Positions 25,137 to 34,231 of a DNA stretch of 64,000 nt are shown one piece after another. The stretch lies in NCBI RefSeq assembly GCF_014764505.1, contig NZ_JACXWX010000003.1, forward strand, positions 62,001-126,000, given 5' to 3'. A model generated the notes under the pieces. The model did not search any database. It worked only from the letters and a program-made list of their open reading frames with translations, and had not been told where the DNA came from. Within the stretch, counting starts at the first letter, position 1, and every line of letters begins with the position of its first letter. The DNA is from Phormidium tenue FACHB-886 (GTDB lineage Bacteria > Cyanobacteriota > Cyanobacteriia > Elainellales > Elainellaceae). Made by a program: the position numbers and the translations under genes.

Positions 25137-25449
25137 CCGGACCATGGGGGGGAAGCCTTCCCCCCCACACCCCCCCTGCTGGAGGACGGGCGCGTCCCCC
25201 AGACCCCCTCCGCAAGGAAATGTTGGTGCGATTGCATAAGTCGCTTCGCATTACCTCCTCGCTGGAGGTTGTAGGTCAAGCAGAGCATCTTGAAAAGATT
25301 TGCAATTCTCCTCTACCCATACACCTCCCCTTCTCCCGTCTAATGCGAAGCGACCTCTCCCTCCCATCATCCACCTCCTCTGGAGGGGGTGTCGGGGGAC
25401 GCAGCCGTCCCCTGACAGGGGGTGTGGGGGTCTCCCCCCACGGTTCGGA
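25137..25449. repeat. Large GC-rich imperfect inverted repeat (two head-to-head elements)
   Basis: Arm 1 runs 25137-25253 and arm 2 25341-25449 in the opposite orientation. Both contain the same order of blocks: an ACCATGGGGGG/ACCGTGGGGGG start, CCCCCACACCCCC, GGACGG-GCGTCCCCC, ACCCCCTCC, then about 27 unrelated bases and GTCGCTTCGCATTA. The arms are separated by about 87 bases. No ORF with transposase features lies inside. It looks like two copies of a non-coding repeat element, or a fold-back element, inserted into decaying DNA. Confidence 0.75.
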
Positions 25450-25694
25450 TGCAAAAACAATTACCTCCATTCAGACACTTGTATACACAGTAGCCTTCAT
25501 CCGTTCTTCATCCTGTATCCGTCCATAATCCATCTTGTTCCGTTCTTTTCGTCTGACCTTTTCCGGCTTTCTCAGACTGATGATTTGATTACACCTGCTT
25601 ATTGTGGAAGTGTGCCGAAGAAAGACTCGTTTTTCTCCAAAAAACAGCCCCTCTGGCAGTTCTCACATCACTTCCATCAATCCAAGAGATTATT

Positions 25695-26084
25695 ATGGCT
25701 ATTGTCGTTCCTACTGGATTTGGACGTTTATCACCTGGTGAAATCAACGACTTTAAACGACTTTAATGGATTCCTGAACCCCAACCGCACTAGAGAAGCG
25801 GTACATTTTAGAACGGGAAATATTGCCGAAACAGCAAATATCTTATCCGCTCCCCGTGGTAATGCTAGGGCAAAGCTAACATCCGCATTGTGCGCGATCT
25901 AGATGCTGATAGCGCAGTAGATAGAAACGAAGTGATTGCGAAAGACCTTAGTAATAAGAGCGGGCTTGACAAGGTTTCGGTGAGCGGCAGGGGCGACTAG
26001 ATTCTGCAAGTTTGCCAATCGCAGGGAACTGCGAGATATCAAGCAGCCTTTGATATAACCAACACTGCCGCACTCAAAATTTAG
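25695..26084 (+). pseudogene. Unidentified ORF broken by a 10-bp duplication, a frameshift and a nonsense codon
   Basis: ATG at 25695 follows an AAGAGA ribosome-site-like stretch and reads MAIVVPTGFGRLSPGEINDF, then stops. ACGACTTTAA is tandemly duplicated at 25747-25766. Removing one copy continues the frame: FNGFLNPNRTREAVHFRTGN, IAETANILSAPRGNARA. A second indel near 25868 is needed to reach NIRIVRDLDADSAVDRNEVI and AKDLSNKSGLDKVSVSGRGD. A TAG at 25998 then precedes QGTARYQAAFDITNTAALKI and a final stop at 26082. The pieces read like one protein of about 125 residues. I do not recognise the family. Confidence 0.65.
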
Positions 26085-26127
26085 AGCGAGTATCTGAGAA
26101 GTTCCTTTTTACTGCTTGGCGTTGTCG

Positions 26128-26230
26128 ATCCCCCTTAGCCCCTTTGCGAAAGAGAAAAAGAGAACCGTTCAAAATCTCTCATTTCTGGAGGATTTGGGAG
26201 GCAATGCAAAACCTTTGATTGCAAACATCC
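26128..26230. repeat. Dispersed intergenic repeat module, copy C
   Basis: CCCCCTTAGCCCCTTTGCG, AAAGAG, GAACCGTTCAAAATC and TGGAGGATTTGGGAGGCAA occur in the same order as the motifs at 8745-8936. It lies between the broken ORF and a hypothetical gene on the other strand. No coding potential is seen. Confidence 0.5.
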
Positions 26231-26284
26231 TCTTAGGAGAGATCGAACAACCTAGCAGTGTAAAGAAGCTTTCTTAAATCTTCT

Positions 26285-26659
26285 CTAATGATTGGCGCTC
26301 GTTAGCCGATTCCAAAGCTCATAGCTCACTTCTGTTTTGGGAACATAGTAATGCCCCGCATCAGCCTCCATATTGCCCATAGCGGTGAATTCTTGCCGGG
26401 TAGAATCCATCAGGTCAAGGTAGGTTGCGCCCTGCTTTAAGCGCTCGCCATGCGCAAGAACAGTAATGTCCTTAAGTTCATCTGAGGCAAAATCCTTCAG
26501 CGTTTCGTGCAGTTCTTCAATCTCGTAAGCGTTCAGAGCTGCTTTCTCTGACTGTGCCTCGTTGGCTCCATGATTTTGGCCTGCGTCTGGGTTCGGGTTC
26601 AGGTCGTTTTGCCATTCGTCCTGCCGACGATCGTTTGGTGTTCCAACTTTTTCCGTCAT
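26285..26659 (-). CDS. Conserved cyanobacterial hypothetical protein, small and acidic
   Basis: From ATG at 26659 the product is 124 residues; AAAGGA lies 3-4 bases upstream. The frame can be extended six codons to a TTG, which is less likely. The N-terminal third is polar and disordered (Asn/Asp/Gln-rich). The C-terminal part, YEIEELHETLKDFASDELKD to GATYLDLMDSTRQEFTAMGN and HYYVPKTEVSYELWNRL, matches a family of short cyanobacterial proteins of unknown function that I recall. There is no signal peptide or membrane helix. It stands alone with decayed DNA upstream of it on the right-hand side of the 24-26 kb region. Confidence 0.8.
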   Translation of the reverse strand: MTEKVGTPNDRRQDEWQNDLNPNPDAGQNHGANEAQSEKAALNAYEIEELHETLKDFASDELKDITVLAHGERLKQGATYLDLMDSTRQEFTAMGNMEADAGHYYVPKTEVSYELWNRLTSANH

Positions 26660-26741
26660 AATTCCTTTAAGCGTCAAGAGCCATCCCTTTCACCCTAAAG
26701 TCATGTCCTTTAGAAAAGCCCTATCTTCAGGCTTAGATCCA

Positions 26742-27383
26742 CTAATTCAGGGCAGTGGTTACCAGTCGATATGAGCCATTCTCAATCAGAATATACAGTC
26801 CCAGCCCGATGAGTACCCACGGAACCAGTCGATCGCCATAGCGCGAAAGCAAGCGAGCGATCCCAGGCTGCTGAGCGAGCCGCTGCGCCACATAGCACCA
26901 AACGCCGATCAGCACAAAATATACTGCTAAAATAACCCCCAGTTCAGCGGCACTGCTGCCTGCAAACAGCGGCACATAGATGCCAATATTGTCGCCGCCA
27001 TTGGCGACCGTCACGGCTACCACGCTGTAGGTTTGGGGAGACAGCTTGAGAAAGCGGAACCACTTATGCGATTGCAAAAACTGTTCTGAAACCGTCTGAA
27101 TTTCTTCCTCTTCGTCTTCCGGCTTGATGAGCTTGAGGATGCCAATGGCGATCGGCATCAGCCCCAGCAGCCCAATCCAAGCCTCGTCGATTAGCAAACC
27201 GCCCAAAAACCCCGGCAGGCTCAGCAAAATCAGCAAGGCAAATCCGAGATACTGCCCCACAACAATCTGACGTGTTTGCAGATTTGCCCCGACCTGCCCA
27301 AAAAACAGCATCAGGATGAAGATGTCGTCAATATTCGTAGCCGCGAATGAGGTTATTCCGGCAATTAGCGCTTGAATCAGCAA
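26742..27383 (-). CDS. CadD-like cadmium resistance/membrane transporter, TTG start
   Basis: The 213-residue protein has five or six membrane helices and an acidic central loop (KPEDEEEEIQ). TNIDDIFILMLFFGQV near the N-terminus and VTVANGGDNIGIYVPLFAG in the middle match the CadD family of cation exporters. An in-frame TAA two codons upstream forces a TTG start at 27383, preceded by GGAGGG at about 10 bases. The vipp1 stop is 18 bases upstream, so the two genes are very likely co-transcribed and perhaps translationally linked. The metal specificity cannot be read from the sequence. Confidence 0.87.
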   Translation of the reverse strand: MLIQALIAGITSFAATNIDDIFILMLFFGQVGANLQTRQIVVGQYLGFALLILLSLPGFLGGLLIDEAWIGLLGLMPIAIGILKLIKPEDEEEEIQTVSEQFLQSHKWFRFLKLSPQTYSVVAVTVANGGDNIGIYVPLFAGSSAAELGVILAVYFVLIGVWCYVAQRLAQQPGIARLLSRYGDRLVPWVLIGLGLYILIENGSYRLVTTALN

Positions 27384-27401
27384 GGCTTAGGAACCCTCCA
27401 C

Positions 27402-28157
27402 CTACGATTCCTCTAGCTTGGCACGTAGCTGCTCTAGTTCTTCATCCACTTTGGCACTAGCTGGTCTGTTGGCAGGCAGGCTAGCTTTTGGTGCATCTCC
27501 GGAAGCGAGCTGTGCCCGCAGTGTCGCCATCTCATCCTCCACATTGCCGCTCTCCAGCGCCTTGAACTGCTGCTCGACCACATCACCCGTGTTTAGCTCC
27601 GCGATCGCCTCCGACTGCGCCTCTAGCTGAACAACTTTTTCCTCCATCCGCTCAAACGCTGCCATTGCTCGGCTTGTCCCCACCCGATCTAGCATTTCGT
27701 TGAGCTGCTGCGAGGCTTTAGCAGAGCGGGCGCGAGCAATATACATATCTTTCTTCGTTTTTGCCTCAGACAGCTTGCTCTCCAGCTTGCTCATGTTCTG
27801 CTTGAGCTGCACCACCACAGTGCTTTGCTGCTGGATCTGGGACTGCAGCGCATTGGCAGTGTCTTGGTAAGACTGGCGGCGAGTCAGCGCTTCCCGTGCC
27901 AGATTTTCGTCACCCTTCTCCATAGCGAGCTGCGCCCGTCGATACCATTCTTCAGCAGTAGAGCGGGCTTGCGAGGCTTGCCGCTCTGTGCGCTTTTGGG
28001 TGGCGATCGCCTGTGCCACTGCCTGCCGCACCTGAATCAGGTCGTTCTGCATTTCTAGGACTACCTGTTCCAGTATTTTTTCTGGGTCTTCGGCTTGGTT
28101 GACCAGACTATTGAGATTGGCGCGAACCACTCGTCCAATGCGATCGAATAATCCCAT
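27402..28157 (-). CDS. vipp1: Vipp1 (PspA/IM30 family) membrane-shaping protein
   Basis: Vipp1 assembles into rings and rods on membranes and supports thylakoid formation and repair. The 251-residue protein begins with the amphipathic helix MGLFDRIGRVVRANLNSLVN, followed by long coiled-coil helices (LVLEMQNDLIQVRQAVAQAI, ARSAKASQQLNEMLDRV). It has the extra C-terminal segment (DEELEQLRAKLEES) that distinguishes Vipp1 from PspA. It is divergent from ndhD across 260 bases and followed at 18 bases by a cadD-like gene. Confidence 0.95.
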   Translation of the reverse strand: MGLFDRIGRVVRANLNSLVNQAEDPEKILEQVVLEMQNDLIQVRQAVAQAIATQKRTERQASQARSTAEEWYRRAQLAMEKGDENLAREALTRRQSYQDTANALQSQIQQQSTVVVQLKQNMSKLESKLSEAKTKKDMYIARARSAKASQQLNEMLDRVGTSRAMAAFERMEEKVVQLEAQSEAIAELNTGDVVEQQFKALESGNVEDEMATLRAQLASGDAPKASLPANRPASAKVDEELEQLRAKLEES

Positions 28158-28417
28158 AGCAGCAACTCCGGCAAGGCGGCAAGGTCTTTGTTTTATCGTA
28201 GCGGGTTGGGGGGGGAAGGAGAAGATCGGCGGCGGCGGGATGGCAGGATGACTAGCTGAATTGGAAGCTTAAAATGATTAACCATAGAGCTAAATCAATG
28301 AAACAAGAGTTTGATATAGATTGCACTATGGTTAGCTTGAGTAAAGTTCGATGAATGAATCTACACAAAGCTTAGTAAAATGACTGTATTCATCGATAGG
28401 TATTTATTCTTATTGCC

Positions 28418-30100
28418 ATGATAGCCACCCCATTTCCCTGGCTGAGCGCGATCGTTCTGTTGCCGCTCATTGCAGCCTTCTTCATTCCCCTCCTGCCCGA
28501 CAAAAACGGCAAGCAGGTGCGCTGGTATGCTTTCAGCGTTGGCGTTGCAGACTTTATGTTGATGTGCTACGCCTTCTGGACTCATTACGATCGCAGCAGC
28601 GCCTCTTTTCAACTAGTAGAAGACTTTGCCTGGATTCCCCAGATCGGACTGCACTGGGCGCTCTCGGTGGATGGTTTGTCGGTGCCGCTGGTACTGCTGG
28701 CAGGGTTAGTCACAACGCTAGCCACCTTTGCCGCATGGCAGGTCGATCGCAAGCCCCGTCTCTTCTATTTCCTGCTGCTGGTGCTGTATTCAGCGCAGAT
28801 TGGGGTATTTGTTGCGAAGGATTTGGTGCTGCTGTTCATCATGTGGGAAGTGGAACTGATCCCGGTCTACCTGCTGGTTTCGATTTGGGGTGGGCAAAAA
28901 CGACGCTATGCCGCCACAAAATTCTTGCTATATACAGCGTTGTCTTCCATCTTTATCCTGGTAGCGGCGCTGGCAATGGGTTTATATGGCGATGGGGCTG
29001 TCACGTTTGATATGGCAGCGCTGGCGCTGAAGCAGTATCCGATCGGACTAGAGTTGCTGCTATATGCTGGATTGCTGATTGCCTTTGGAGTGAAGCTGGC
29101 AGTTTTTCCGTTGCACACCTGGCTCCCCGATGCCCATGGTGAAGCCTCTGCCCCGGTTTCCATGATTTTGGCGGGTGTGTTGCTAAAGATGGGTGGCTAT
29201 GGGCTGATTCGCCTCAACTTGGAACTGCTGCCCCAGGCCCATGTCTACTTTGCGCCGATCTTGGCAATTCTCGGCATTGTCAACATTATTTATGGTGCGT
29301 TTAGCTCGTTCGGGCAAACCAACATGAAGCGACGCCTAGCATATTCCTCGGTTTCGCACATGGGGTTTGTGCTGCTGGGCATTGCTTCCTTTACCGAGGT
29401 GGGCATCAGCGGGGCGATGCTGCAAATGATCTCGCACGGGTTGATCGCGGCAGCGCTGTTCTTCCTGGCAGGCGTGACCTACGATCGCACCCATACGCTG
29501 TCGCTTGAAGCAATGGGCGGCATTGGCAAGGTGATGCCTAGAGTATTTGCGCTGTTTACAGCGGCGGCAATGGCATCACTGGCGCTGCCGGGCATGAGCG
29601 GGTTTGTCAGCGAGATTTCAGTGTTTGTGGGCGTGACGACCAGCGATCTATATAGCTCGTCGTTCCGGATTGCGATGGTGGGGTTGGCAGCAGTAGGGCT
29701 GATCTTGACCCCGATCTATCTACTGTCAATGCTGCGGCAGGTTTTTTACGGAGCTGCGCCCACCTGTGAGCTACCAGGCGGACAGAGCCCCGACACTCAA
29801 GAAGCCGTCTGCTTTGGCACGAATTGCGTTCTGCCTGCCGATGCCGACTACAGCGATGCCAAGCCGCGCGAGGTCTTCATCGCTATCTGTTTCCTAGCGC
29901 TGATCGTTGGCATTGGCTTTTATCCTAAGCTGGCAACGCAGCTATACGACGTGAAAACGGTGGCAATCAACGCAGAGGTGCGGCAAGCCCACACCCAAAT
30001 TGCCCAATCCCATCCCCAGATCTACGCGGGCTTGCCGTCCAAGCTCTTCCCTCACGTGGCAGAGGTAGAAGTGGAGCCAGTGTTGGGGCTTGTTGAATAG
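28418..30100 (+). CDS. ndhD: NAD(P)H-quinone oxidoreductase subunit 4 (NdhD)
   Basis: NdhD is a proton-pumping antiporter-like subunit of the thylakoid NDH-1 complex. The 560-residue protein has about 14 membrane helices. The conserved glutamate of helix 5 is seen in [20 protein letters not shown], and the helix 7-8 lysine in [20 protein letters not shown]. The N-terminus [20 protein letters not shown] and the loop YAFWTHYD resemble NdhD1, the respiratory/cyclic form, more than the CO2-uptake forms NdhD3/D4 as I recall. It is transcribed alone, divergent from vipp1. A 10-bp hairpin lies downstream. Confidence 0.96.
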   Translation: MIATPFPWLSAIVLLPLIAAFFIPLLPDKNGKQVRWYAFSVGVADFMLMCYAFWTHYDRSSASFQLVEDFAWIPQIGLHWALSVDGLSVPLVLLAGLVTTLATFAAWQVDRKPRLFYFLLLVLYSAQIGVFVAKDLVLLFIMWEVELIPVYLLVSIWGGQKRRYAATKFLLYTALSSIFILVAALAMGLYGDGAVTFDMAALALKQYPIGLELLLYAGLLIAFGVKLAVFPLHTWLPDAHGEASAPVSMILAGVLLKMGGYGLIRLNLELLPQAHVYFAPILAILGIVNIIYGAFSSFGQTNMKRRLAYSSVSHMGFVLLGIASFTEVGISGAMLQMISHGLIAAALFFLAGVTYDRTHTLSLEAMGGIGKVMPRVFALFTAAAMASLALPGMSGFVSEISVFVGVTTSDLYSSSFRIAMVGLAAVGLILTPIYLLSMLRQVFYGAAPTCELPGGQSPDTQEAVCFGTNCVLPADADYSDAKPREVFIAICFLALIVGIGFYPKLATQLYDVKTVAINAEVRQAHTQIAQSHPQIYAGLPSKLFPHVAEVEVEPVLGLVE

Positions 30101-30131
30101 GTTGTTGAGCAGGTTCTTGAATAGCAGTGCG

Positions 30132-30161
30132 AAACACAGGATTTGCAACAGTCCTGTGTTT
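30132..30161. terminator. 10-bp hairpin between convergent ndhD and the next gene
   Basis: Perfect arms AAACACAGGA (30132-30141) and its complement (30152-30161) enclose a 10-base loop. Lying between convergent genes, it could serve both strands; the flanking T-runs are short. Confidence 0.55.
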
Positions 30162-30167
30162 GCTGCT

Positions 30168-31046
30168 TTAAACGCGATCGGCTTCTAGCAGCTTCACCCG
30201 TTCTAGCACCAGCATCGAAGCCCCCACAACCGGACTGCGGGCAAGCAGCACACCTTCTGCATCCGTTAGCTCTAGCCGATCGAATTTGAGTTTGTGCGAT
30301 CGCTTCAACACATCGTTGGCTAGCTTGTCCTGTTGGTCTGGCGGCAGCGTATACCAGCTATCGTTAACAATCACTTGTAATCGATCTCGGCTGCTGGCGT
30401 CGACCGACTGCACCAAGCCCACTGCATAGGGATCTGTGACTGCTATCAGTTGGTCTTGAATTTTCGCAAGTTTGGCGGCATCCACCGAGGGAGATTTGGG
30501 TGACTCAACTGGGAGCGCCGGCTCATCAGTCCGGGCAATCTCAGCAGGCTCATCAGGCGCCAGCCAAGACGGCACCGATAGAATGAGCAGCAGCAGCAGC
30601 AGGGCGATCGCCGTAAAGACCTGGTTTGGCAGTCGAGTTTTCCAGGGTTCTGGCAGCAGAGCACGAATTCTGGGCAGCACAGCGTTCCAGGTTGTCCATA
30701 CCCATTTCAGCACTTTGATCAGCAGGTTCAGCACCAGCGGCACGGCGGTCGTCACAATACCCAGAAGCTGACGGGTCATCTGAAGCAAGGCTTGCCCCCT
30801 ACCGCGGCTCTCGGCAGTGGCTGCGGCAGGCTTGGACTTGGGTTGAGTAGCGGGCTGAGTAACGGGTTGAGGCTGGCGCTGGGATTGAGGCTGGGACTCA
30901 GCGATGGGCTGAGTAGTCGGCTGAGTAGTGGACTGGCTCTCAGGCGAAGCATCGGGATGAGTAGTGGGTGGCTCCGATGTCACAGGCTCAATTGAGGGTT
31001 GAGGTAGTTCTGATTGGGATTCTGGCGGTTGAGGTTCAGTTGACAT
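30168..31046 (-). CDS. Hypothetical membrane protein with Pro/Gln/Ser-rich head
   Basis: The product is 292 residues. The first 80 are low-complexity (Pro, Gln, Ser, Thr with QPTTQPIAESQPQSQRQPQP). Two hydrophobic stretches follow: TTAVPLVLNLLIKVLKWVW and VFTAIALLLLLLILSVPSWL. The C-terminal 120 residues form a soluble domain (KIQDQLIAVTDPYAVGLVQS, QVIVNDSWYTLPPDQQDKLA) that I recognise only as a type seen in other cyanobacterial hypotheticals. No enzyme motif is visible. It is convergent with ndhD and divergent from the phosphoesterase gene. Confidence 0.75.
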   Translation of the reverse strand: MSTEPQPPESQSELPQPSIEPVTSEPPTTHPDASPESQSTTQPTTQPIAESQPQSQRQPQPVTQPATQPKSKPAAATAESRGRGQALLQMTRQLLGIVTTAVPLVLNLLIKVLKWVWTTWNAVLPRIRALLPEPWKTRLPNQVFTAIALLLLLLILSVPSWLAPDEPAEIARTDEPALPVESPKSPSVDAAKLAKIQDQLIAVTDPYAVGLVQSVDASSRDRLQVIVNDSWYTLPPDQQDKLANDVLKRSHKLKFDRLELTDAEGVLLARSPVVGASMLVLERVKLLEADRV

Positions 31047-31196
31047 GGCATGTGCCTCGACGATCGGCGATAGCGTTTTGAGTTAGCGTTTTGAGTTAAA
31101 GCTTAGACCTTCCCTGCCGATCTTGCACTGGGCAGATGGGAATACACGTTAAGATTTGAGGCGGTAAAAGTTTAGCCAATTCAAACAAGCACCGCT

Positions 31197-32369
31197 ATGA
31201 ACTTAAACCGTCGGCAGTTCCTCATTTTGGGAGGTGCGTTTGGAGGGGTGGGGCTGTCGATCGCCACGCACCGCCTCTGGGCAACCCAACAGGTCGATGC
31301 CCAGCAGCTCGATCAGCCGCCCAGTCCTGCCGCTAGTCCCTCGACCGAACCGGGCGGGATGGTGGAAGTTGTGGGCGTGGGGGAGGTCTTCAACCCGCCC
31401 AGAGGGGATGTGCGAATTGTGACGATTAGCGATCTCAACAGCCAGTACGGTTCCACAGAGTATGAGCCAGAAGTCGACAAGGCGATCGCTCTTCTGCCCG
31501 TTTGGCAACCTGATATTGTGCTGTGTGGTGGCGATATGGTAGCTGGACAAGCGCCATCGCTGACCACGTCCGAAATCCAGGCGATGTGGGCAGCTTTTGA
31601 TCGGCATGTCAGCGCACCGCTGCGGCAAGCAGGCATTCCTTACGGCTTCACGCTAGGCAATCATGATGCATCCAGCGCTCGGTCGATCGATGGCGGCTAT
31701 TTGTTTGCCAACGAGCGCGACCAAGCTGCAGCCTACTGGAACAATCCAGCCCATGAGCCAGGGCTGTCATTTGTCGATCGGGCTCAGTTTCCCTTCTACT
31801 ACACGTTTCAGCACAAGGGAATTTTCGGTTTAGTGTGGGATGCCTCTAGCGCTCAGATTTCAGCCGAGCAATTAGCATGGGTGGAGCGCAGCTTGGCAAG
31901 CGAAATGGCACAGTCCGCCAAACTGCGGCTAGCGATCGGACACCTGCCCCTCTATGCCATCACTGTGGGACGGGAAGACCCCGGTGAATATTTGGAAAAC
32001 GCCGAAGCGCTGCGATCTCTTTTGGAGCGCTACCAGGTTCACACCTACATCAGCGGACATGACCATGCTTATTATCCCGGGCACAAAGGCAAGCTAGAAC
32101 TGCTGCAGTGCGGCATCCTGGGGTCTGGCGTTCGTCCCTTGCTGAACGGGGAGGTCGTGCCGATGAAGACGCTGACGATCGTTGATGTGGCGCTGGATCA
32201 AGCAGAAACCACCTACACCACCTTCAATATGAAGACAATGGAGCTGGTGAACCTGCAGCAGCTCCCCCGCCTGATTGCCAGCCCCACGGGCAAAGTCCTC
32301 CGCCGCGATCTGCAAGAAGCAGACCTCACCCCAGCCGAGCAGGCGATCGAGTATGAGCCATCGGCGTGA
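31197..32369 (+). CDS. Tat-exported calcineurin-like metallophosphoesterase
   Basis: The 390-residue protein begins MNLNRRQFLILGGAFGGVGL, a twin-arginine signal with RRQFL, so export across the plasma or thylakoid membrane in folded form is likely. The metal-binding motifs of calcineurin-like phosphoesterases appear in order: SDLNSQYGS (replacing the usual D-x-H with D-x-N), GGDMVAGQ, LGNHDAS, GHLPLYA and SGHDHAYYPG. It could hydrolyse phosphomono- or diesters in the periplasm. No pho-type operator was looked for with certainty. It is convergent with the HAD gene, with 15 bases between the stops. Confidence 0.9.
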   Translation: MNLNRRQFLILGGAFGGVGLSIATHRLWATQQVDAQQLDQPPSPAASPSTEPGGMVEVVGVGEVFNPPRGDVRIVTISDLNSQYGSTEYEPEVDKAIALLPVWQPDIVLCGGDMVAGQAPSLTTSEIQAMWAAFDRHVSAPLRQAGIPYGFTLGNHDASSARSIDGGYLFANERDQAAAYWNNPAHEPGLSFVDRAQFPFYYTFQHKGIFGLVWDASSAQISAEQLAWVERSLASEMAQSAKLRLAIGHLPLYAITVGREDPGEYLENAEALRSLLERYQVHTYISGHDHAYYPGHKGKLELLQCGILGSGVRPLLNGEVVPMKTLTIVDVALDQAETTYTTFNMKTMELVNLQQLPRLIASPTGKVLRRDLQEADLTPAEQAIEYEPSA

Positions 32370-32384
32370 GCCTTCAGACGACCC

Positions 32385-33038
32385 TCACCGCTCCAGCAAA
32401 ATTGCCCGCATGCCGAGCGCCTGTGCGCCCTCATAGTCCTCTTTGAGGCTATCGCCAACGTGCCATGCGGCATCGGGCAAGCAAGCATGTTTTGCTAAGG
32501 CAGACTGAAAAATTAGCGGGCTGGGCTTAGCGGCGCCCACTTCGGTGGAGATCGTCACCGAGGCGAAGTAATCGGTTAGGTTGAGCGATCGCAGCACGCC
32601 ATGAATCCGCGTGTCAAAGTTTGACAGCACCCCCAGCGTTACGCCCTGCCTGCGCCAGTAGTTGAGAAACGGCAGCGTATCCGGGTAAATGAACCAGGGA
32701 TCGGGGCTGGCAAAGTAGCGGTAGAGATCGGCAAAGAAGGCAGAAAAATCGGCAAACTGGTCGTAAATGCCAGCCTGCTGGAAGGTGTCATAGGCGATCG
32801 CCTCCCACCATTCATACTCTTTGCGGGGAACCTCTTCGATCGGCACGCCCGGAAACGCCATGGGAAACGGCGAACTGGTAAAGCTCCGATAAAACGCTCT
32901 ATCCAGCACAGCCGGGTCAACTTCTACCCCAAAGCGGCGGGTCACGTTGAGATACATCTCACCGACGCTGCCCCGCACGCCAAACAATGTCCCTACCGCA
33001 TCCAGAAAGATGACCTGCGGTCGCTCTTCACTCCTCAC
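32385..33038 (-). CDS. HAD-superfamily hydrolase-like protein with atypical motif I
   Basis: The 217-residue protein resembles the HDHD3-like group of HAD hydrolases. Motif I reads VIFLDAVGTLFG: D13 is the nucleophile position, but the general acid two residues on is V15 instead of Asp. Motif II is LSNFDTR, motif III includes GAAKPSPLIF and motif IV is WHVGDSLKEDYEGA. The loss of the second Asp of DxD is also seen in relatives (LDAVGTL) and usually means weak or no phosphatase activity. It overlaps the end of the ndbB-like gene by 4 bases (ATGA), so the two are translationally coupled. Confidence 0.87.
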   Translation of the reverse strand: MRSEERPQVIFLDAVGTLFGVRGSVGEMYLNVTRRFGVEVDPAVLDRAFYRSFTSSPFPMAFPGVPIEEVPRKEYEWWEAIAYDTFQQAGIYDQFADFSAFFADLYRYFASPDPWFIYPDTLPFLNYWRRQGVTLGVLSNFDTRIHGVLRSLNLTDYFASVTISTEVGAAKPSPLIFQSALAKHACLPDAAWHVGDSLKEDYEGAQALGMRAILLER

Positions 33039-34231
33039 GGCAACAACAGCTCCCGAATTGGTTGCACAATCCAGTTCAGCCCCACTTTAATCTGGTGGTC
33101 TAGCGTCGGCATCCGGTACAGGTAGAGCAAGCGGCGGGCAATGTGGGCAAACGGCCCGTCTAGCTTCACGCCCAGTCCGGCGAGGGTGGCGTTGTCTTTG
33201 CCCAGGGTCATTATTTCGCCCAGCGCCTGATAGCGGAAGGGCAGCAGGGGCTTACCGACGATCGATGCCCACAAATTCCAGCCTGCATATTCGGATTGCT
33301 GGAAGGCAGCTTGCGCAGTGCCAGGCACTCTTTGCCCATCGGCATCAATACATTCCGCCAAATCGCCCAGCGCAAAAACTTCTGGATGATCTACTACCTG
33401 CAAAGTCGGCGTGAGCACGAGCTGTTCTCGCTCGTTGTGCTTCAGCGGCAAGTCCCGTACAATCGGTGCGACTCGCGTGCCCACCGTCCACAGCACCACA
33501 TCGACTGGAATCGTGTCGACCTGCCCTCGGAACTCTAGCGAGATCGTATCAGCCTCGATCGACTGCACCTTTGTCTCTAGGTCAAGCCAAACTTTGAACT
33601 TTTGCAGCGCTTCATCCGCCGATTTGCGGTTGAACTCAGGCGAGGTGCGTAAAATCTGATCGGTCGCTTCCACCAGCCGGATGCGTCCACGATCGCCTAG
33701 CCGCTCTGCTAGCTTGCAAGCCAGCTCTACGCCGCTATAGCCACCGCCCACGATGGCAACCCGAATTTTGTCTCGCTCAGACTGCTCCAGCAGCCGCAGC
33801 CGTTCTTCCAATCGGTAGGCATCGGCGATCGACCGGAACGGAATGGCATGTTCGGCAGCTCCCGGCACCAGATCGAGCGGCGTTTCGCCGCCCATCGCCA
33901 GCACCAGGTAGTCGTAAGGCAGGGCAGTGGCAGCGTCTTGGATATGGACGTGCTTTGAGTCAAGGTCAATGCCTGCAACTTCCGCCTGCACAAATTGAAT
34001 GTCTGTATTAGCCAGCAGTTCGGCGTAGGGCGGGGCGATCTCCCAGGTTTCTAGCTCACCTGTGAGCAGTTCGTAAAGCAGGGGCGAGAACAAAAAGCGA
34101 TCGCGCTGATCGACCAGCACGATCTGTGGTTTTTCTGGCTTTGTCCAGGGCAACTGGCTGAGGCGAAGTGCAGTATATAGCCCCCCAAAGCCTCCCCCCA
34201 GAATGCAGATACGAGCTGATGGTTGGGTCAT
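33035..34231 (-). CDS. ndbB: Type II NAD(P)H dehydrogenase, NdbB-like
   Basis: The 398-residue flavoprotein has the FAD-binding ICILGGGFGGLYTALRLS at the N-terminus, the NAD(P)-binding VAIVGGGYSGVELACKLAER in the middle and the second FAD motif VFALGDLAEC. Text such as RDRFLFSPLLYELLTGELET and LLPFRYQALGEIMTLG is close to Synechocystis Slr1743 (NdbB), a non-pumping dehydrogenase implicated in demethylphylloquinone reduction for vitamin K1 synthesis. It acts at the membrane surface. It is the first gene of a two-gene overlapping unit with the HAD gene. Confidence 0.9.
   Translation of the reverse strand: MTQPSARICILGGGFGGLYTALRLSQLPWTKPEKPQIVLVDQRDRFLFSPLLYELLTGELETWEIAPPYAELLANTDIQFVQAEVAGIDLDSKHVHIQDAATALPYDYLVLAMGGETPLDLVPGAAEHAIPFRSIADAYRLEERLRLLEQSERDKIRVAIVGGGYSGVELACKLAERLGDRGRIRLVEATDQILRTSPEFNRKSADEALQKFKVWLDLETKVQSIEADTISLEFRGQVDTIPVDVVLWTVGTRVAPIVRDLPLKHNEREQLVLTPTLQVVDHPEVFALGDLAECIDADGQRVPGTAQAAFQQSEYAGWNLWASIVGKPLLPFRYQALGEIMTLGKDNATLAGLGVKLDGPFAHIARRLLYLYRMPTLDHQIKVGLNWIVQPIRELLLP

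Noticed and set aside
25137-25449. CRISPR or riboswitch interpretation of the GC-rich repeats
   Set aside because: Only two inverted copies, no regular spacers, no known aptamer motif.
25300-25902. 200-codon plus-strand ORF
   Set aside because: It joins one arm of the inverted repeat to the middle frame of a broken ORF; the first 130 codons are repeat DNA in frame by chance.
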